Of a DNA stretch of 64,000 nt, positions 25,277 to 33,570 are shown piece by piece. The DNA is from UMGS2069 sp900557585 (GTDB lineage Bacteria; Bacillota; Clostridia; Christensenellales; UBA1242). Positions within the stretch are counted from its first letter, which is position 1. Every line of letters starts with the position of its first letter. The translations under genes and the position numbers were made by a program. The notes under the pieces are model-generated. The model worked only from the letters and a program-made list of their open reading frames with translations, did not search any database and had not been told where the DNA came from. The DNA is taken from the NCBI GenBank assembly GCA_902476355.1, contig CABSCS010000006.1, positions 21,960 to 85,959 of the forward strand. The letters run 5' to 3'.

Positions 25277-25720
25277 ATGAAAGAGATAGCGACAAATAGA
25301 AAAGCGAACTTTGAATATTTTATTGAAGACACATTCGAATGTGGCATTGTTCTTTCGGGAAGTGAGGTCAAGTCGCTTCGAGCAGGGCATCTTAACATTT
25401 CAGACAGTTATGGTGTTGTTCGAAACGGTGAAGTGTTCCTTTTGAACGCAAACATTCCTTGCTATAAAAACACTGCAAGTTTCAAGGAAGATGAGAAAAG
25501 AACACGCAAATTATTGCTTCACAAGTCAGAAATTGCGAAAATTGAACGCAAAGTGAAAAACGAAAGTTACACTTTGGTTCCGCTTAAAGCATATTTCAAA
25601 GATGGTTTTGTAAAAGTTCTTTTGGCTCTTGCAAAAGGAAAACATCTTTACGACAAGAAGCAATCACTGAAAGAAAAGACAATTGCCAAAGACACAATGC
25701 GTGCTTTGAAAGATATCTAG
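25277..25720 (+). CDS. smpB: SsrA-binding protein SmpB
   Basis: 147-residue SmpB, which carries tmRNA into stalled ribosomes. Family signatures: NRKANFEYFIEDTFECGIVLSGSEVKSLR at the start (the GIVLSGSEVKSLR strand), ISDSYGVVRNGEVFLLN near 53, RKLLLHKSEI near 86 and the basic tail KGKHLYDKKQSLKEKT that reads the decoding centre. ATG 25277 has AGGAG 5 nt upstream; the open frame continues to 25202 but overlaps the promoter. The tmRNA gene starts 20 nt downstream. Confidence 0.97.
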   Translation: MKEIATNRKANFEYFIEDTFECGIVLSGSEVKSLRAGHLNISDSYGVVRNGEVFLLNANIPCYKNTASFKEDEKRTRKLLLHKSEIAKIERKVKNESYTLVPLKAYFKDGFVKVLLALAKGKHLYDKKQSLKEKTIAKDTMRALKDI

Positions 25721-25740
25721 TTCCCGGGGCAACCCCACAT

Positions 25741-26091
25741 GGGGGCGTTCTGGTTTCGACAGGTTATATTTGTAAATGTTATAAGCGTACAGGATTATAC
25801 TGAATCCTAAAATCGGTAAAACAAATAAATGACAACGATTTAGTTGCAATGGCTGCCTAGTTCAGCCACGGGTGCTACAAAAGGTTGACTGGTTTGTAGG
25901 CTTGTTAAAGTAAAGTCAAGCGAAACTTTCTTTTTCAAGATTGGGAAAGTTTTTTAAAATAAATTTTGATAGTCAAAAAACATTTTGTCTGTTTCATGTT
26001 CATGGCGAAATCCTTTGAAATTGACTTTTGTACGGAGAAGGGCATTTATGGATTTTCTTGGACGCGAGTTCGACTCTCGCCGCCTCCACCA
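25741..26091 (+). ncRNA. ssrA: Transfer-messenger RNA (tmRNA)
   Basis: 351 nt. The 5' end GGGGGCGTTCTGGTTTCGAC and 3' end TTCGACTCTCGCCGCCTCC-ACCA pair as the tRNA-like acceptor and give the T loop; CCA is encoded. A pseudoknot-1-like stem (AGGATT/GAATCCT) lies at 25791-25810. The only open tag frame reads NDNDLVAMAA and ends with TAG at 25858-25860, in the loop of GGCTG/CAGCC (helix 5). The codons where the usual Ala (GCA) resume codon is expected read ATA or AAT. Only 20 nt (with a GGGG-CAA-CCCC hairpin) separate it from smpB, so it is probably processed from a joint transcript. Confidence 0.95.
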
Positions 26092-26123
26092 AATTTTTAA
26101 AAATGTTATAAGGAGTAAAAATT

Positions 26124-27080
26124 ATGTCACCATTCCAAATTGTAGCAATTGTTATCCTTGGTCTTGGAGTATTAACCGCACTTGGATTTACAGTTGCATT
26201 TATTGTTGTTTCTTGTGCAAAAGAAAAAACCGAGAACAATAATGAAGATTCTTTAAACTCACAAAAAGAAGAAATCAACGAAATCGACCTTGATCAAATG
26301 CTTGCAAAACTTGATGAGGCTTCAAAGAACAAAGAAAAGGAAGAAGAAAAACAAGCCGAAGAAGAAAAGGTTGAGGAACCAATTGCAGAGCCTGTTATAA
26401 TTGAACCAGCCACAGAAGAAGCAAAAGAAGAGCCAGCAGAAGAAAAGGTTGAAGAGGTTGTTGAACCAGTTGTTGTTGAAGACAAGAAAGAAGAGAAACC
26501 TGCTGTTGACGCTTCTAAGGTTATCATCAACATCTATGGCGCAGATGCACAAAAGGAAGAAGAAAAAGAAGAAACTCCTGTTGCCATAGAAGAAACAAAA
26601 GAAGTTCCAGCAGACCACACTGGCCCAGAATTCGATTATAGAATTCGTCTTGAAAAAATTAAAGAAAGCCAGGCAAAAATCGACCGCGACCTTGACAAAA
26701 CATCTCGTGCAATTTTGAAATATGAAAGAACCATTCGCAGAATGGAAAGAAATCAAAAAATGCTTGATCGTCGTGCTTTGGAACTTACAAACCTTAACCT
26801 TTTGATGTATTCTGTAACCGACATTAAAAATGTTGATGCAGAGAAAAAAGCACGTCAAGAAGAACTTACAGCACACATTGCAGAACTTAAAGCAAGCATT
26901 CAAGATGCACAGGAATATATCGAAGCAAACCGCGAGAAATATGAAAGCAACTTGAAACTTAAAGACTATCTTGTTCACGAACAAACAAGATATGCCGACG
27001 AAGTTAAAGAACTTGAAGCATTGATCGCCGCTGGAAAATTCTTTGATGATGGAACCGAAACTGTTGGTGACAATCAATAA
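26124..27080 (+). CDS. Glu-rich membrane-anchored coiled-coil protein
   Basis: 318 residues, family not recognised. One N-terminal membrane helix (residues ~5-32, no cleavage site evident), a long Glu/Pro/Val/Lys-rich linker (about 45-165) and a C-terminal basic/acidic coiled coil (about 175-300). With the anchor at the very start and the charged body behind it, a cytosolic body is as likely as an external one. AAGGAG is 8 nt before the ATG. It begins 32 nt after tmRNA with no clear promoter or terminator between, so it may be transcribed with smpB-ssrA. A strong terminator follows. Confidence 0.85.
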   Translation: MSPFQIVAIVILGLGVLTALGFTVAFIVVSCAKEKTENNNEDSLNSQKEEINEIDLDQMLAKLDEASKNKEKEEEKQAEEEKVEEPIAEPVIIEPATEEAKEEPAEEKVEEVVEPVVVEDKKEEKPAVDASKVIINIYGADAQKEEEKEETPVAIEETKEVPADHTGPEFDYRIRLEKIKESQAKIDRDLDKTSRAILKYERTIRRMERNQKMLDRRALELTNLNLLMYSVTDIKNVDAEKKARQEELTAHIAELKASIQDAQEYIEANREKYESNLKLKDYLVHEQTRYADEVKELEALIAAGKFFDDGTETVGDNQ

Positions 27081-27088
27081 TAAATTTT

Positions 27089-27114
27089 AAAAGAGCCAAT
27101 ATGGCTCTTTTTTC
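27089..27114 (+). terminator. Terminator after Glu-rich protein gene
   Basis: AAAAGAGCCA-ATA-TGGCTCTTTT, then more T. Confidence 0.9.
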
Positions 27115-27158
27115 TTTGTTTTTTTTTGCAAAAAGAACTTTGATTTTTTGTTTTTTAA

Positions 27159-27187
27159 TTGACAGTCTTCTCGCATGCTGGTATCAT
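27159..27187 (+). promoter_or_regulatory. Promoter of YbhN-like gene
   Basis: TTGACA (27159-27164), 17 bp, TATCAT (27182-27187). Confidence 0.75.
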
Positions 27188-27205
27188 TGAAAAGTAAGGT
27201 GAAAA

Positions 27206-28558
27206 ATGAGAAAGAAAAAACAACTTGAAAATGAGCAGTTGCACATGCCAGGTGTGAAAGAGGCTCCAACCGAGCCTGTTTTTTCTGACGAGCCAAAAGA
27301 AGAGGAAAACCAAATCAGTGAAGGTCAAATTTCACTTTTTGAAGACATTGAAAAAGATGCAATGATCGACGAAGCCCTTGCTCGTGAAAAACTTTCCGAA
27401 GCAATGGAAGGTGAAAAGCCAAAGAAAAAACGCAAAAGCATCATCACAAACTTGATTTTCCTTGCAATCAACATTGGTGTTCTTGGTTTTATCATTTCTG
27501 CATGTTTGAAAGAAACTGACGGAATTTCCATCAAAGAGATTATAAACACACAAGGAAATCGTCTTTGGTGGCTTGTTGTTGGGCTTGCACTTTTCTTTGT
27601 TGTGTTTATTGCAGACGCAATGATTTTCTTTTTCCTGATTCGAAAATCAACGGGGAAAAAGAGATTTTTGCTTTCCTATAAAGTTAGTGCGGTTGGAAAA
27701 TATTTTGATATGATCACACCATTTTCTTTTGGTGGCCAACCATCACAAATCTTGTCACTTACAAGGTCAAACGTTTCACCAGGAATTGCAACCAGCATTC
27801 CTATTATTAAACTTATCATTTATAATTTGGTGTACACTTTTATTTTGATTTTGGTTTTCGTTTTTGGAATTCCATTTCTTCCAACAAGTTCTGCACTGAA
27901 CGAACTTCTTTTAATTTTGTTCAAAATTTTTGCGGTTATCGGCATTGTTGTAACTGCTTTCACAAGCATTGTTTTCATTTTGGTTGGAAGTGGAAAAATT
28001 GTTGGTCGTTCGCTTGTCAGGGGCATTGTCAAAGTTGGCTATGCTTTTCACATTGTTAAAGACTATCGAAAAAGTTATAACAAGATTATGCGCCAAGTTC
28101 TTGAATATCAGTCTTCAATCGCATATCTGAAAAAACACAAGGGAACTCTTGCAATTTGCGTTTTGTTTTGCTTGATTGAAATTTTTGCATATTTTGCAAT
28201 TCCGTTCACTGTTGTAATGGCGTTTTCGTCAATTGAACTTGCAAGTGCAAAAGCAGTTTTCACTTTGCTTTGCATCTGCATTACAAAGTTCATCATTTGC
28301 CAAATGGCAGCAGTTGTAATTCCTCTTCCTGGTGGAACAGGAATGATGGAGTTTGCTTTCATTGCAATGTTTGGTGTTTCAACTTTGATTGGAAACAAAT
28401 ATATTGTTCTTGGTCTTCTTGCTTGGAGATTTTTGACATATTATTTTCCAATTGTTCAAGGCTTTATCATTTCAACAACCGACAGCATTGTTGTCAGAGC
28501 AAAAAAAGAATTAAAAAAAGAAGAAAAAGTTGTTTCTTCAACTGAAAAACTGCAATAA
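27206..28558 (+). CDS. YbhN/LPG-synthase-TM family membrane protein
   Basis: 450-residue integral membrane protein of the lysylphosphatidylglycerol synthase transmembrane (YbhN, UPF0104) family. An N-terminal acidic cytosolic stretch of ~85 residues, with no resemblance to a catalytic domain, precedes about eight membrane helices. Family landmarks are ITPFSFGGQPSQILSL near 170 and VIPLPGGTGMMEFAF near 372. Members include MprF flippase domains and transporters of lipid-linked molecules; without the aminoacyl-transfer domain this one would only transport or flip. AAGGTG precedes the ATG. Monocistronic. Confidence 0.85.
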   Translation: MRKKKQLENEQLHMPGVKEAPTEPVFSDEPKEEENQISEGQISLFEDIEKDAMIDEALAREKLSEAMEGEKPKKKRKSIITNLIFLAINIGVLGFIISACLKETDGISIKEIINTQGNRLWWLVVGLALFFVVFIADAMIFFFLIRKSTGKKRFLLSYKVSAVGKYFDMITPFSFGGQPSQILSLTRSNVSPGIATSIPIIKLIIYNLVYTFILILVFVFGIPFLPTSSALNELLLILFKIFAVIGIVVTAFTSIVFILVGSGKIVGRSLVRGIVKVGYAFHIVKDYRKSYNKIMRQVLEYQSSIAYLKKHKGTLAICVLFCLIEIFAYFAIPFTVVMAFSSIELASAKAVFTLLCICITKFIICQMAAVVIPLPGGTGMMEFAFIAMFGVSTLIGNKYIVLGLLAWRFLTYYFPIVQGFIISTTDSIVVRAKKELKKEEKVVSSTEKLQ

Positions 28559-28596
28559 ACAATATAATTTTGCAAAATTTGACACAATAACTTTAA

Positions 28597-28638
28597 AATA
28601 ACATGCAATGACAATTTCGTTGCATGTTATTATTATTT
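28597..28638 (+). terminator. Terminator after YbhN-like gene
   Basis: Perfect 12-bp stem AATAACATGCAA / TTGCATGTTATT with an 11-nt loop; the tail (ATTATTTTG) is only moderately T rich. Confidence 0.65.
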
Positions 28639-28639
28639 T

Positions 28640-29839
28640 GTGGAAAAAATGTTGCAAGAAAATTTTTTAAAGTGCGAGTGTGGTCTTGTTCACAGCGTAA
28701 GTGTGGAAAAGATAGAAATTTCACTTTGCGCTTTTTCTTGTGTCGCAGATTTTTTGAAAAAGAAAAAATATAAGAAGGTTTTGCTTTTTTGTGAAAGTGA
28801 AAATGAACTTGAAAATCAAATTCGTGAAAGTGGGATAGATGTTAAAAGTGTTATTCTTTCAAATTTACTTGCAACTGAATATTATGCAAAAAACATTAAA
28901 GAAGAAGAGGGAGAAGTTGTTGTTGCTTTTGGAAGAGAAGAACTTATAAGCGTTGCAAAATATTATGCTTTCATGTGGCAGAAACAACTTGTGGTTTGTG
29001 CAAACAAAAATTTTGCAGATTTCACGTTTTCGTCTTTTGCTTGGCTTTTTGATGGAGTTCAATTTTGTTTTTATAAAACTGTGTGTCCAATTGCGATTTT
29101 TGCAGAAACCAAAGAAAAAGCAAACAAGTATCAGACATATTATTTGTCATCAAAATTTTTAACCATGTTTGACAATGAATTTGCAAAATTGGTTTATAAA
29201 GAAGATGCTTGCCCAAGAATGCAAGATTTTTTGAAAAAGACAATGAGTTTTTATGTTTCAAAAAACAATAAAATGCAACTTGAAGAGCGAAATGTTTGGA
29301 CGCTTGTTCGTTTGGGTCTTGCCATGACATTTTTTGGGGAAACAAAATATTTCTTTGGTGGCGACAAGGTTATTTGTGACATGTTGAAAAATTTACGAAT
29401 TGATGCCGACTTTTTGGAACTTGAAACAATTGCACTGAAACTTGCAATCAACAGTTATGCTTGCTTCATTAAAAATCCGCAAAACTATCATGTTGCAAAC
29501 CTAAATTTGCAAATAAAACATGCTTCACGACTTCTTTCGGTTCCGCAAACTGAAATCATAAAGCGTTTGGCGAAGAATGAAATTTTAATGCCAAGTGAAA
29601 AAACAAGAACTTCTTTTTGCAATTTTCAACCATATTTGAAAAACTATTTTGATTTGACCATGTCTAAAATTTTCAAAATTCACACAACTTTTTGCCTTTC
29701 AGAAAATGTGCTTTCTAAAAATAATTTGAATGGAGAAATGGTTCAAAATGCATTTTCGGTTTGTGCATCGTTTTCCAAAAAGCCAACGCTTCTTTCTTTT
29801 GTTTTTGCCTATGGTTTTATGGATAAACTTTTTGAATAA
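28640..29839 (+). CDS. Degenerate glycerol-1-phosphate dehydrogenase-like protein
   Basis: About 399 residues. The start LKCECGLVHSVSVEKIEI and the Rossmann-like VVVAFGREELISVAKY near 95, followed by VCANKNFADFTFSSFAWLFDGV and CPIAIFAE near 125-155, follow the layout of sn-glycerol-1-phosphate dehydrogenase/AraM (iron-type alcohol dehydrogenase superfamily). The GGGS NAD loop and the metal ligands (Asp, and His in SEH-type motifs) are not recognisable, so it is probably not a dehydrogenase. Start is uncertain: GTG 28640 and ATG 28649 are both possible, each with poor ribosome sites; TATTAT ends 6 nt before the GTG. It precedes a sporulation-type gene. Confidence 0.6.
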   Translation: MEKMLQENFLKCECGLVHSVSVEKIEISLCAFSCVADFLKKKKYKKVLLFCESENELENQIRESGIDVKSVILSNLLATEYYAKNIKEEEGEVVVAFGREELISVAKYYAFMWQKQLVVCANKNFADFTFSSFAWLFDGVQFCFYKTVCPIAIFAETKEKANKYQTYYLSSKFLTMFDNEFAKLVYKEDACPRMQDFLKKTMSFYVSKNNKMQLEERNVWTLVRLGLAMTFFGETKYFFGGDKVICDMLKNLRIDADFLELETIALKLAINSYACFIKNPQNYHVANLNLQIKHASRLLSVPQTEIIKRLAKNEILMPSEKTRTSFCNFQPYLKNYFDLTMSKIFKIHTTFCLSENVLSKNNLNGEMVQNAFSVCASFSKKPTLLSFVFAYGFMDKLFE

Positions 29840-29854
29840 AAACTGACAATTTGG

Positions 29855-29882
29855 AAATCATCTTTATAGAGATGATTTTTTT
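29855..29882 (+). terminator. Hairpin with T tract between two genes
   Basis: AAATCATCT-TTATAG-AGATGATTT followed by T4, directly abutting ATG 29883. It can serve as terminator of the upstream gene, and its 3' arm holds the only ribosome-site-like bases (GAGATGA) of the next. Confidence 0.6.
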
Positions 29883-30308
29883 ATGAGAAAATTTGTTTTT
29901 GCACTTTTAATATTTTTGGTTTTGGGGTTTTCGCTTTGTTTTAAACAAACGTTGACTTTTTTCTGCAAAAATGATGCAAAAGAAATCGGCGAAGAAGGCA
30001 AAGTGCAATATTCGGGTGCGTCGCTTGGCTTTTTGTGTGAAAATGTTTCAAAAAACTGCATTTTTTATGAAAAAGATGGCGAAATTGTGGGCGAATGCGT
30101 GTTTATTGCAAAGAATAGTCTTTCAAAAATTGCAAACCGAATGGGACTTGTTGTTCTGAAAAGATATTTTGTTGGGAAAAGAGAAATTATCGAAGGAACA
30201 AGTCCACTTTTGAAATATAACATTTCTGGTGTTCAGGCAAATGTTCAAATTTGCATTGTTGATGATTTGGTGCAAATCGCAAGTCCAATTATTTATGGAA
30301 GTTTTTAA
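29883..30308 (+). CDS. Small protein with N-terminal membrane segment, unknown
   Basis: 141 residues. A hydrophobic N-terminus (VFALLIFLVLGFSLCF) looks like a signal peptide or anchor, followed by a ~110-residue extracytoplasmic domain (LGFLCENVSKNCIFYEKDGE near 48, ISGVQANVQICIVDDL near 116). In Bacillus, ywmB lies in the same genomic area as spoIIQ, and a YwmB-like identity is possible, but I cannot support it from motifs. The ATG directly follows a T tract and hairpin. It is 58 nt upstream of the spoIIQ-like start. Confidence 0.6.
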   Translation: MRKFVFALLIFLVLGFSLCFKQTLTFFCKNDAKEIGEEGKVQYSGASLGFLCENVSKNCIFYEKDGEIVGECVFIAKNSLSKIANRMGLVVLKRYFVGKREIIEGTSPLLKYNISGVQANVQICIVDDLVQIASPIIYGSF

Positions 30309-30315
30309 AAAATGT

Positions 30316-30345
30316 GTATAAACAGTTAAAAGTTTGGAAATAGTT
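30316..30345 (+). promoter_or_regulatory. sigmaF-like promoter of spoIIQ-like gene
   Basis: GTATA (30316-30320), 15 bp, GGAAATAGTT (30336-30345). Compared with the Bacillus sigmaF pattern GywTA / GgnrAnAnTw the fit is close, and spoIIQ is a sigmaF gene in Bacillus. Confidence 0.55.
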
Positions 30346-30366
30346 TTTGCATGGGGTGGTGAAAAA

Positions 30367-30978
30367 ATGAGAAATAATTTATCAAGAAAAATCAAATATT
30401 TTTTAAAGAAAAATGCCTATACTCTTTCAGTTTGTTTGTGTGTTGCACTTGCGGTTACAATGATTGCAATCACCGCGGTGATCTATGCGTCGGAAGACGG
30501 AAACACTCTTCCAGTTATCAGTGTTATTGAAAAGACTGAGCAGGTTGACAGTGGCGATGTGATTGTGTTTTCTCTTCCAATTAAAGATGCAAAGGTTTTG
30601 AAAGAATATGCCGAAGACCATTTGCTTGAAGATAAAACAACTGGCGACTGGAAAACTCACCAAGCAATTGATTTTGAGGGGGCAGAGGGAACAGCAGTTT
30701 TCGCAGTTTTTGATGGAAAGGTTGAAAAAGTTGAAGAGTCGATGATGGATGGGCTTTGCATTACAATTGACCATGGCTCAAACCTTAAAACTGTTTATAA
30801 ATGTTTGGCATCTGATGCTGATGTGAAGCAGGGTGACAGTGTGAAAAAGGGTCAACAGATTGGAAAAATCTCAACAAACCTTACTGAAAAGGCAGACGGA
30901 GCACATCTTCATTTTGAACTTTTGAAAGATGGAAATCTTGCCGATCCAACTGCATATTTTGCCGAGATGGGAAAATAA
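30367..30978 (+). CDS. spoIIQ: SpoIIQ-like LytM (M23) endopeptidase
   Basis: 203 residues: short cytosolic N-terminus, one membrane helix (about 18-40), then an M23/LytM domain. The zinc ligands look intact: HQAID (HxxxD, near 101) and HLHFE (HxH, near 183), with GKVEKVEE and VKKGQQIGKI typical of the fold. SpoIIQ of the forespore pairs with SpoIIIAH of the mother cell during engulfment; clostridial SpoIIQ keeps the catalytic ligands, Bacillus SpoIIQ does not. It is shorter than Bacillus SpoIIQ (~280). ATG 30367 is preceded by GGTGGTGA; the TTG at 30334 lies within the sigmaF-like promoter. A different M23 protein cannot be excluded. Confidence 0.7.
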   Translation: MRNNLSRKIKYFLKKNAYTLSVCLCVALAVTMIAITAVIYASEDGNTLPVISVIEKTEQVDSGDVIVFSLPIKDAKVLKEYAEDHLLEDKTTGDWKTHQAIDFEGAEGTAVFAVFDGKVEKVEESMMDGLCITIDHGSNLKTVYKCLASDADVKQGDSVKKGQQIGKISTNLTEKADGAHLHFELLKDGNLADPTAYFAEMGK

Positions 30979-30989
30979 AACAAATTTTT

Positions 30990-31019
30990 GCACAAGTTGA
31001 AAAAACTTGTGCTTTTTTT
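30990..31019 (+). terminator. Terminator of spoIIQ-like gene
   Basis: GCACAAGTT-GAAAA-AACTTGTGC then T7. Confidence 0.9.
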
Positions 31020-31021
31020 GT

Positions 31022-31050
31022 TTTACAAAAAGCGTTCGGTTTTATATAAT
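31022..31050 (+). promoter_or_regulatory. Promoter of pyk
   Basis: TTTACA (31022-31027), 17 bp, TATAAT (31045-31050). Confidence 0.75.
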
Positions 31051-31079
31051 AAAAATAGAAAAATATAAAGGACGCGAAT

Positions 31080-32486
31080 ATGGAAAAGAAGAGAACAAAA
31101 ATTGTTTGTACAATTGGACCTGCTTGCAATGATAAAGAAATTTTGAAACAAATGATAAAAGCGGGCATGAATGTTGCAAGATTCAACATGAGCCACGGAA
31201 ATCATCAATCTCATCATGAAATGATTGAAAAGGTGAAACAGGCAAGAGAAGAACTTGGCGTGCCAGTTGCAATCATGATAGACACAAATGGTCCAGAAAT
31301 TCGTTTGGGAGAGTTTGAAAATTTTTCAACCGAACTTAAAAAGGGCGAAATGTTCACTCTCACAACAAAGAAATGTCTTGGAAACCACCAAAAATGTTTT
31401 GTTTCGGTTCCTTCTTTTGCTTCACTTGTGAAAAAGGGAACAATCATTTTTGCAAACGATGGGCTTGTTAAACTTCAAGTTGAAAGCACATCGGAAGATG
31501 AAGTGAACTGCAAGGTTTTGATTGGTGGAGTTTTAAGCAACCGCAAAAGTTTGAACATTCCTGGGCTTGTGCTTGACACTCCATATCTTGGAAAAAGTGA
31601 CAAAGAACATTTGCTTTTCGGAATAGAAGAGGGTGCAGACATCTATTCGCTATCTTTTGTGTGCTCGGCGCAAGATGTTTTGGACATTCGCAACTTTTTA
31701 AAAAAGCATGGCGAAGAAAATGCAATTTTGTGTTCGAAAATTGAAAGCGAACTTGGCGTTAGAAATCTTGATGAAATTATCGATGTTTCAGACAGCCTTA
31801 TGGTTGCTCGTGGAGACCTTGGTGTTGAAATTCCTTTTGAGCAAATTCCAAATGTTCAAAATGAAATCATTTCAAAATGTATTGCAAAGGGCAAAACAGT
31901 TATAACTGCAACCGAAATGCTTGAATCAATGATAAACAATGCTCGTCCAACAAGAGCAGAAATTTCCGATGTTGCAAATGCGGTTGAAGATGGTTCAAGT
32001 GCGGTTATGCTTTCGGGTGAAAGTTCTGCTGGAAAATATCCAGTTTTGTGTGTCGAGACAATGGCAAAAATTGTTGTTGAGCGTGAAAAAGCAATGGAAT
32101 ATGGAAAAACAACCGACTTTACAAAGGCTGGAACCATTGAAGAAAGCATTGGCCATGTTGCTTGCTCGCTTGCAAGAAGCCTTGATGCAAAAGCAATTAT
32201 TGTTGCAACAAACACTGGCTTGACTGCGAAAAGCACAAGCAGATTTCGCCCAGCATGTCCGATTATTGCTTGCACACCAAGTCAAAGAGCCTTTCATCAA
32301 ATGTCAATTTATTGGGGAGTTTATCCAATGCTTGACAAAGAGTGCAAGAACTCAAAGGACTTGCTTGAAGAAACAAGACAAACTGCACTTTCGTCAAAAC
32401 TTGTGAAAAAGGGCGACCTTGTTGTTCAAACAACTTCAATTGAAACTCCAAAGCCATCTGACATGGTTACAGTTTCAAGAATTTAA
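31080..32486 (+). CDS. pyk: Pyruvate kinase
   Basis: 468-residue pyruvate kinase (PEP + ADP to pyruvate + ATP). Landmarks: TKIVCTIGPA at the start, MNVARFNMSHGNH near 30, IDTNGPEIRLG near 63 (usual TKGP is TNGP here), MVARGDLGVEIPFEQIPNVQ near 241 and TATEMLESMINNARPTRAEISDVANAV near 279. The extra C-terminal PEP-utiliser domain of Bacillus-type enzymes is absent. AAAGGA precedes the ATG by 7 nt. Monocistronic, with its own promoter. Confidence 0.96.
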   Translation: MEKKRTKIVCTIGPACNDKEILKQMIKAGMNVARFNMSHGNHQSHHEMIEKVKQAREELGVPVAIMIDTNGPEIRLGEFENFSTELKKGEMFTLTTKKCLGNHQKCFVSVPSFASLVKKGTIIFANDGLVKLQVESTSEDEVNCKVLIGGVLSNRKSLNIPGLVLDTPYLGKSDKEHLLFGIEEGADIYSLSFVCSAQDVLDIRNFLKKHGEENAILCSKIESELGVRNLDEIIDVSDSLMVARGDLGVEIPFEQIPNVQNEIISKCIAKGKTVITATEMLESMINNARPTRAEISDVANAVEDGSSAVMLSGESSAGKYPVLCVETMAKIVVEREKAMEYGKTTDFTKAGTIEESIGHVACSLARSLDAKAIIVATNTGLTAKSTSRFRPACPIIACTPSQRAFHQMSIYWGVYPMLDKECKNSKDLLEETRQTALSSKLVKKGDLVVQTTSIETPKPSDMVTVSRI

Positions 32487-32512
32487 AGAAAATATTTAAT
32501 GCCAAATATTAT

Positions 32513-32542
32513 TTGACAAATCGCACAAAATATTTTTATAAT
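32513..32542 (+). promoter_or_regulatory. Promoter of surface lipoprotein (leaderless)
   Basis: TTGACA (32513-32518), 18 bp, TATAAT (32537-32542), then 6 nt to ATG 32549. Confidence 0.85.
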
Positions 32543-32548
32543 AAAGTC

Positions 32549-33520
32549 ATGAAAAAATCTAAATTATTCGTAAATATCTTTTCGCTGGCAATTATTATGG
32601 TTGCCAGTCTTTTCATGCTTGCAGGTTGCGGAACCGAGGGTGCTGGAACTGCTCAAGCGATTTTGTTTGTGAAAGATGTTTACTATGTTGACTATAATGT
32701 TGAAACCTTTCTTGAATATAAGGTTTATCCAGCAACAAGCACTGACTATGTTGCAACATTCTCGCTTGGAAGTGACTATATCACCGAAGCGCAATATTTC
32801 AATTTCAAAAACGGAAAGGTTCGTGTTTCAGACAAAAGATTCACAAGCATTGTTGTAAATGTGAAAGTGAACGATTTGCAAGATTCTTGCGAGGTTCGTC
32901 TTCGCGAATATCCATCTGAAATTGCTTTTGAAAAAGCATCTGAAATTTTGTTTGAAGGCGGGGTGAAAACACTTGAAGTTGACGGCATTTTTTCAGAAGG
33001 AAGAAGAAAGTGTTATCAAGACGAGTTCAACTATAAAATCACAAGTTCAAACCCAAGTGTTATCGAGGTTTTGGACAGTGCAAACTTGCTTATTGCATCA
33101 ACTGGAAAAAGTGGTTCAAGCGACATTACTGTTGAAATTTTGAACAGTGTTGGTGAAAGCCAAGACCTTGTTGCAACAACCAAAATTGTTTGTGAAAACA
33201 ACATTGCAGACAGTTTTGCAGTTTTCGGAAACACCGTTGTGAAAGACAAGGCAGAACTTGAACTTTCTGCAAATGCAGGAGATAGTTTTGTTGTTGCCGT
33301 AAGATATTTTGATTTGCAACAATTTTTGATTGATACATCAGATTTCAACATTCTTCTTTCAAACCAAAATGTGCTTGAAATTTCCGAGGAAAATGGCAAA
33401 AAAGTTCTGACTGTGAAGAAGGAAGGAACTGTTCAAATCATTCTTCAATCAACCGGTGTAAACACCAGTGGAGTGCCATCTAAAATAACTTTCAAAGTGA
33501 CAGTGCAGTTTTCAGCATAG
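32549..33520 (+). CDS. Lipoprotein with Ig-like (BIG2-type) segments
   Basis: 323 residues. Type II signal peptide with lipobox MLAGC, then an all-beta extracytoplasmic region. Segments such as YKITSSNPSVIEVLDSANLLIAST and LSNQNVLEISEENGKKVLTVKKEGTVQIIL follow the 'S-N-x-V' plus 'G-x-x-x-I' pattern of bacterial Ig-like (BIG2) folds. No enzyme motif. ATG 32549 is chosen because it starts the signal peptide; a frame-open TTG at 32513 lies inside the -35 box. It has no ribosome site and a -10 box 6 nt away. First of a run of surface-protein genes. Confidence 0.8.
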   Translation: MKKSKLFVNIFSLAIIMVASLFMLAGCGTEGAGTAQAILFVKDVYYVDYNVETFLEYKVYPATSTDYVATFSLGSDYITEAQYFNFKNGKVRVSDKRFTSIVVNVKVNDLQDSCEVRLREYPSEIAFEKASEILFEGGVKTLEVDGIFSEGRRKCYQDEFNYKITSSNPSVIEVLDSANLLIASTGKSGSSDITVEILNSVGESQDLVATTKIVCENNIADSFAVFGNTVVKDKAELELSANAGDSFVVAVRYFDLQQFLIDTSDFNILLSNQNVLEISEENGKKVLTVKKEGTVQIILQSTGVNTSGVPSKITFKVTVQFSA

Positions 33521-33570
33521 GTTTCAAGCGAAAATATGCTAAAAATTGCCAAAAAACGCAAAAAATGATA

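Noticed and set aside
25985..26278. Open frames on both strands across the end of tmRNA
   Set aside because: They overlap the tRNA-like domain of tmRNA and the start of the next gene; no start signals.
28628..28642. TATTAT 6 nt before GTG 28640 as another leaderless start
   Set aside because: No acceptable -35 box at 16-18 bp, the box lies in the terminator hairpin arm, and GTG is a poor leaderless start.
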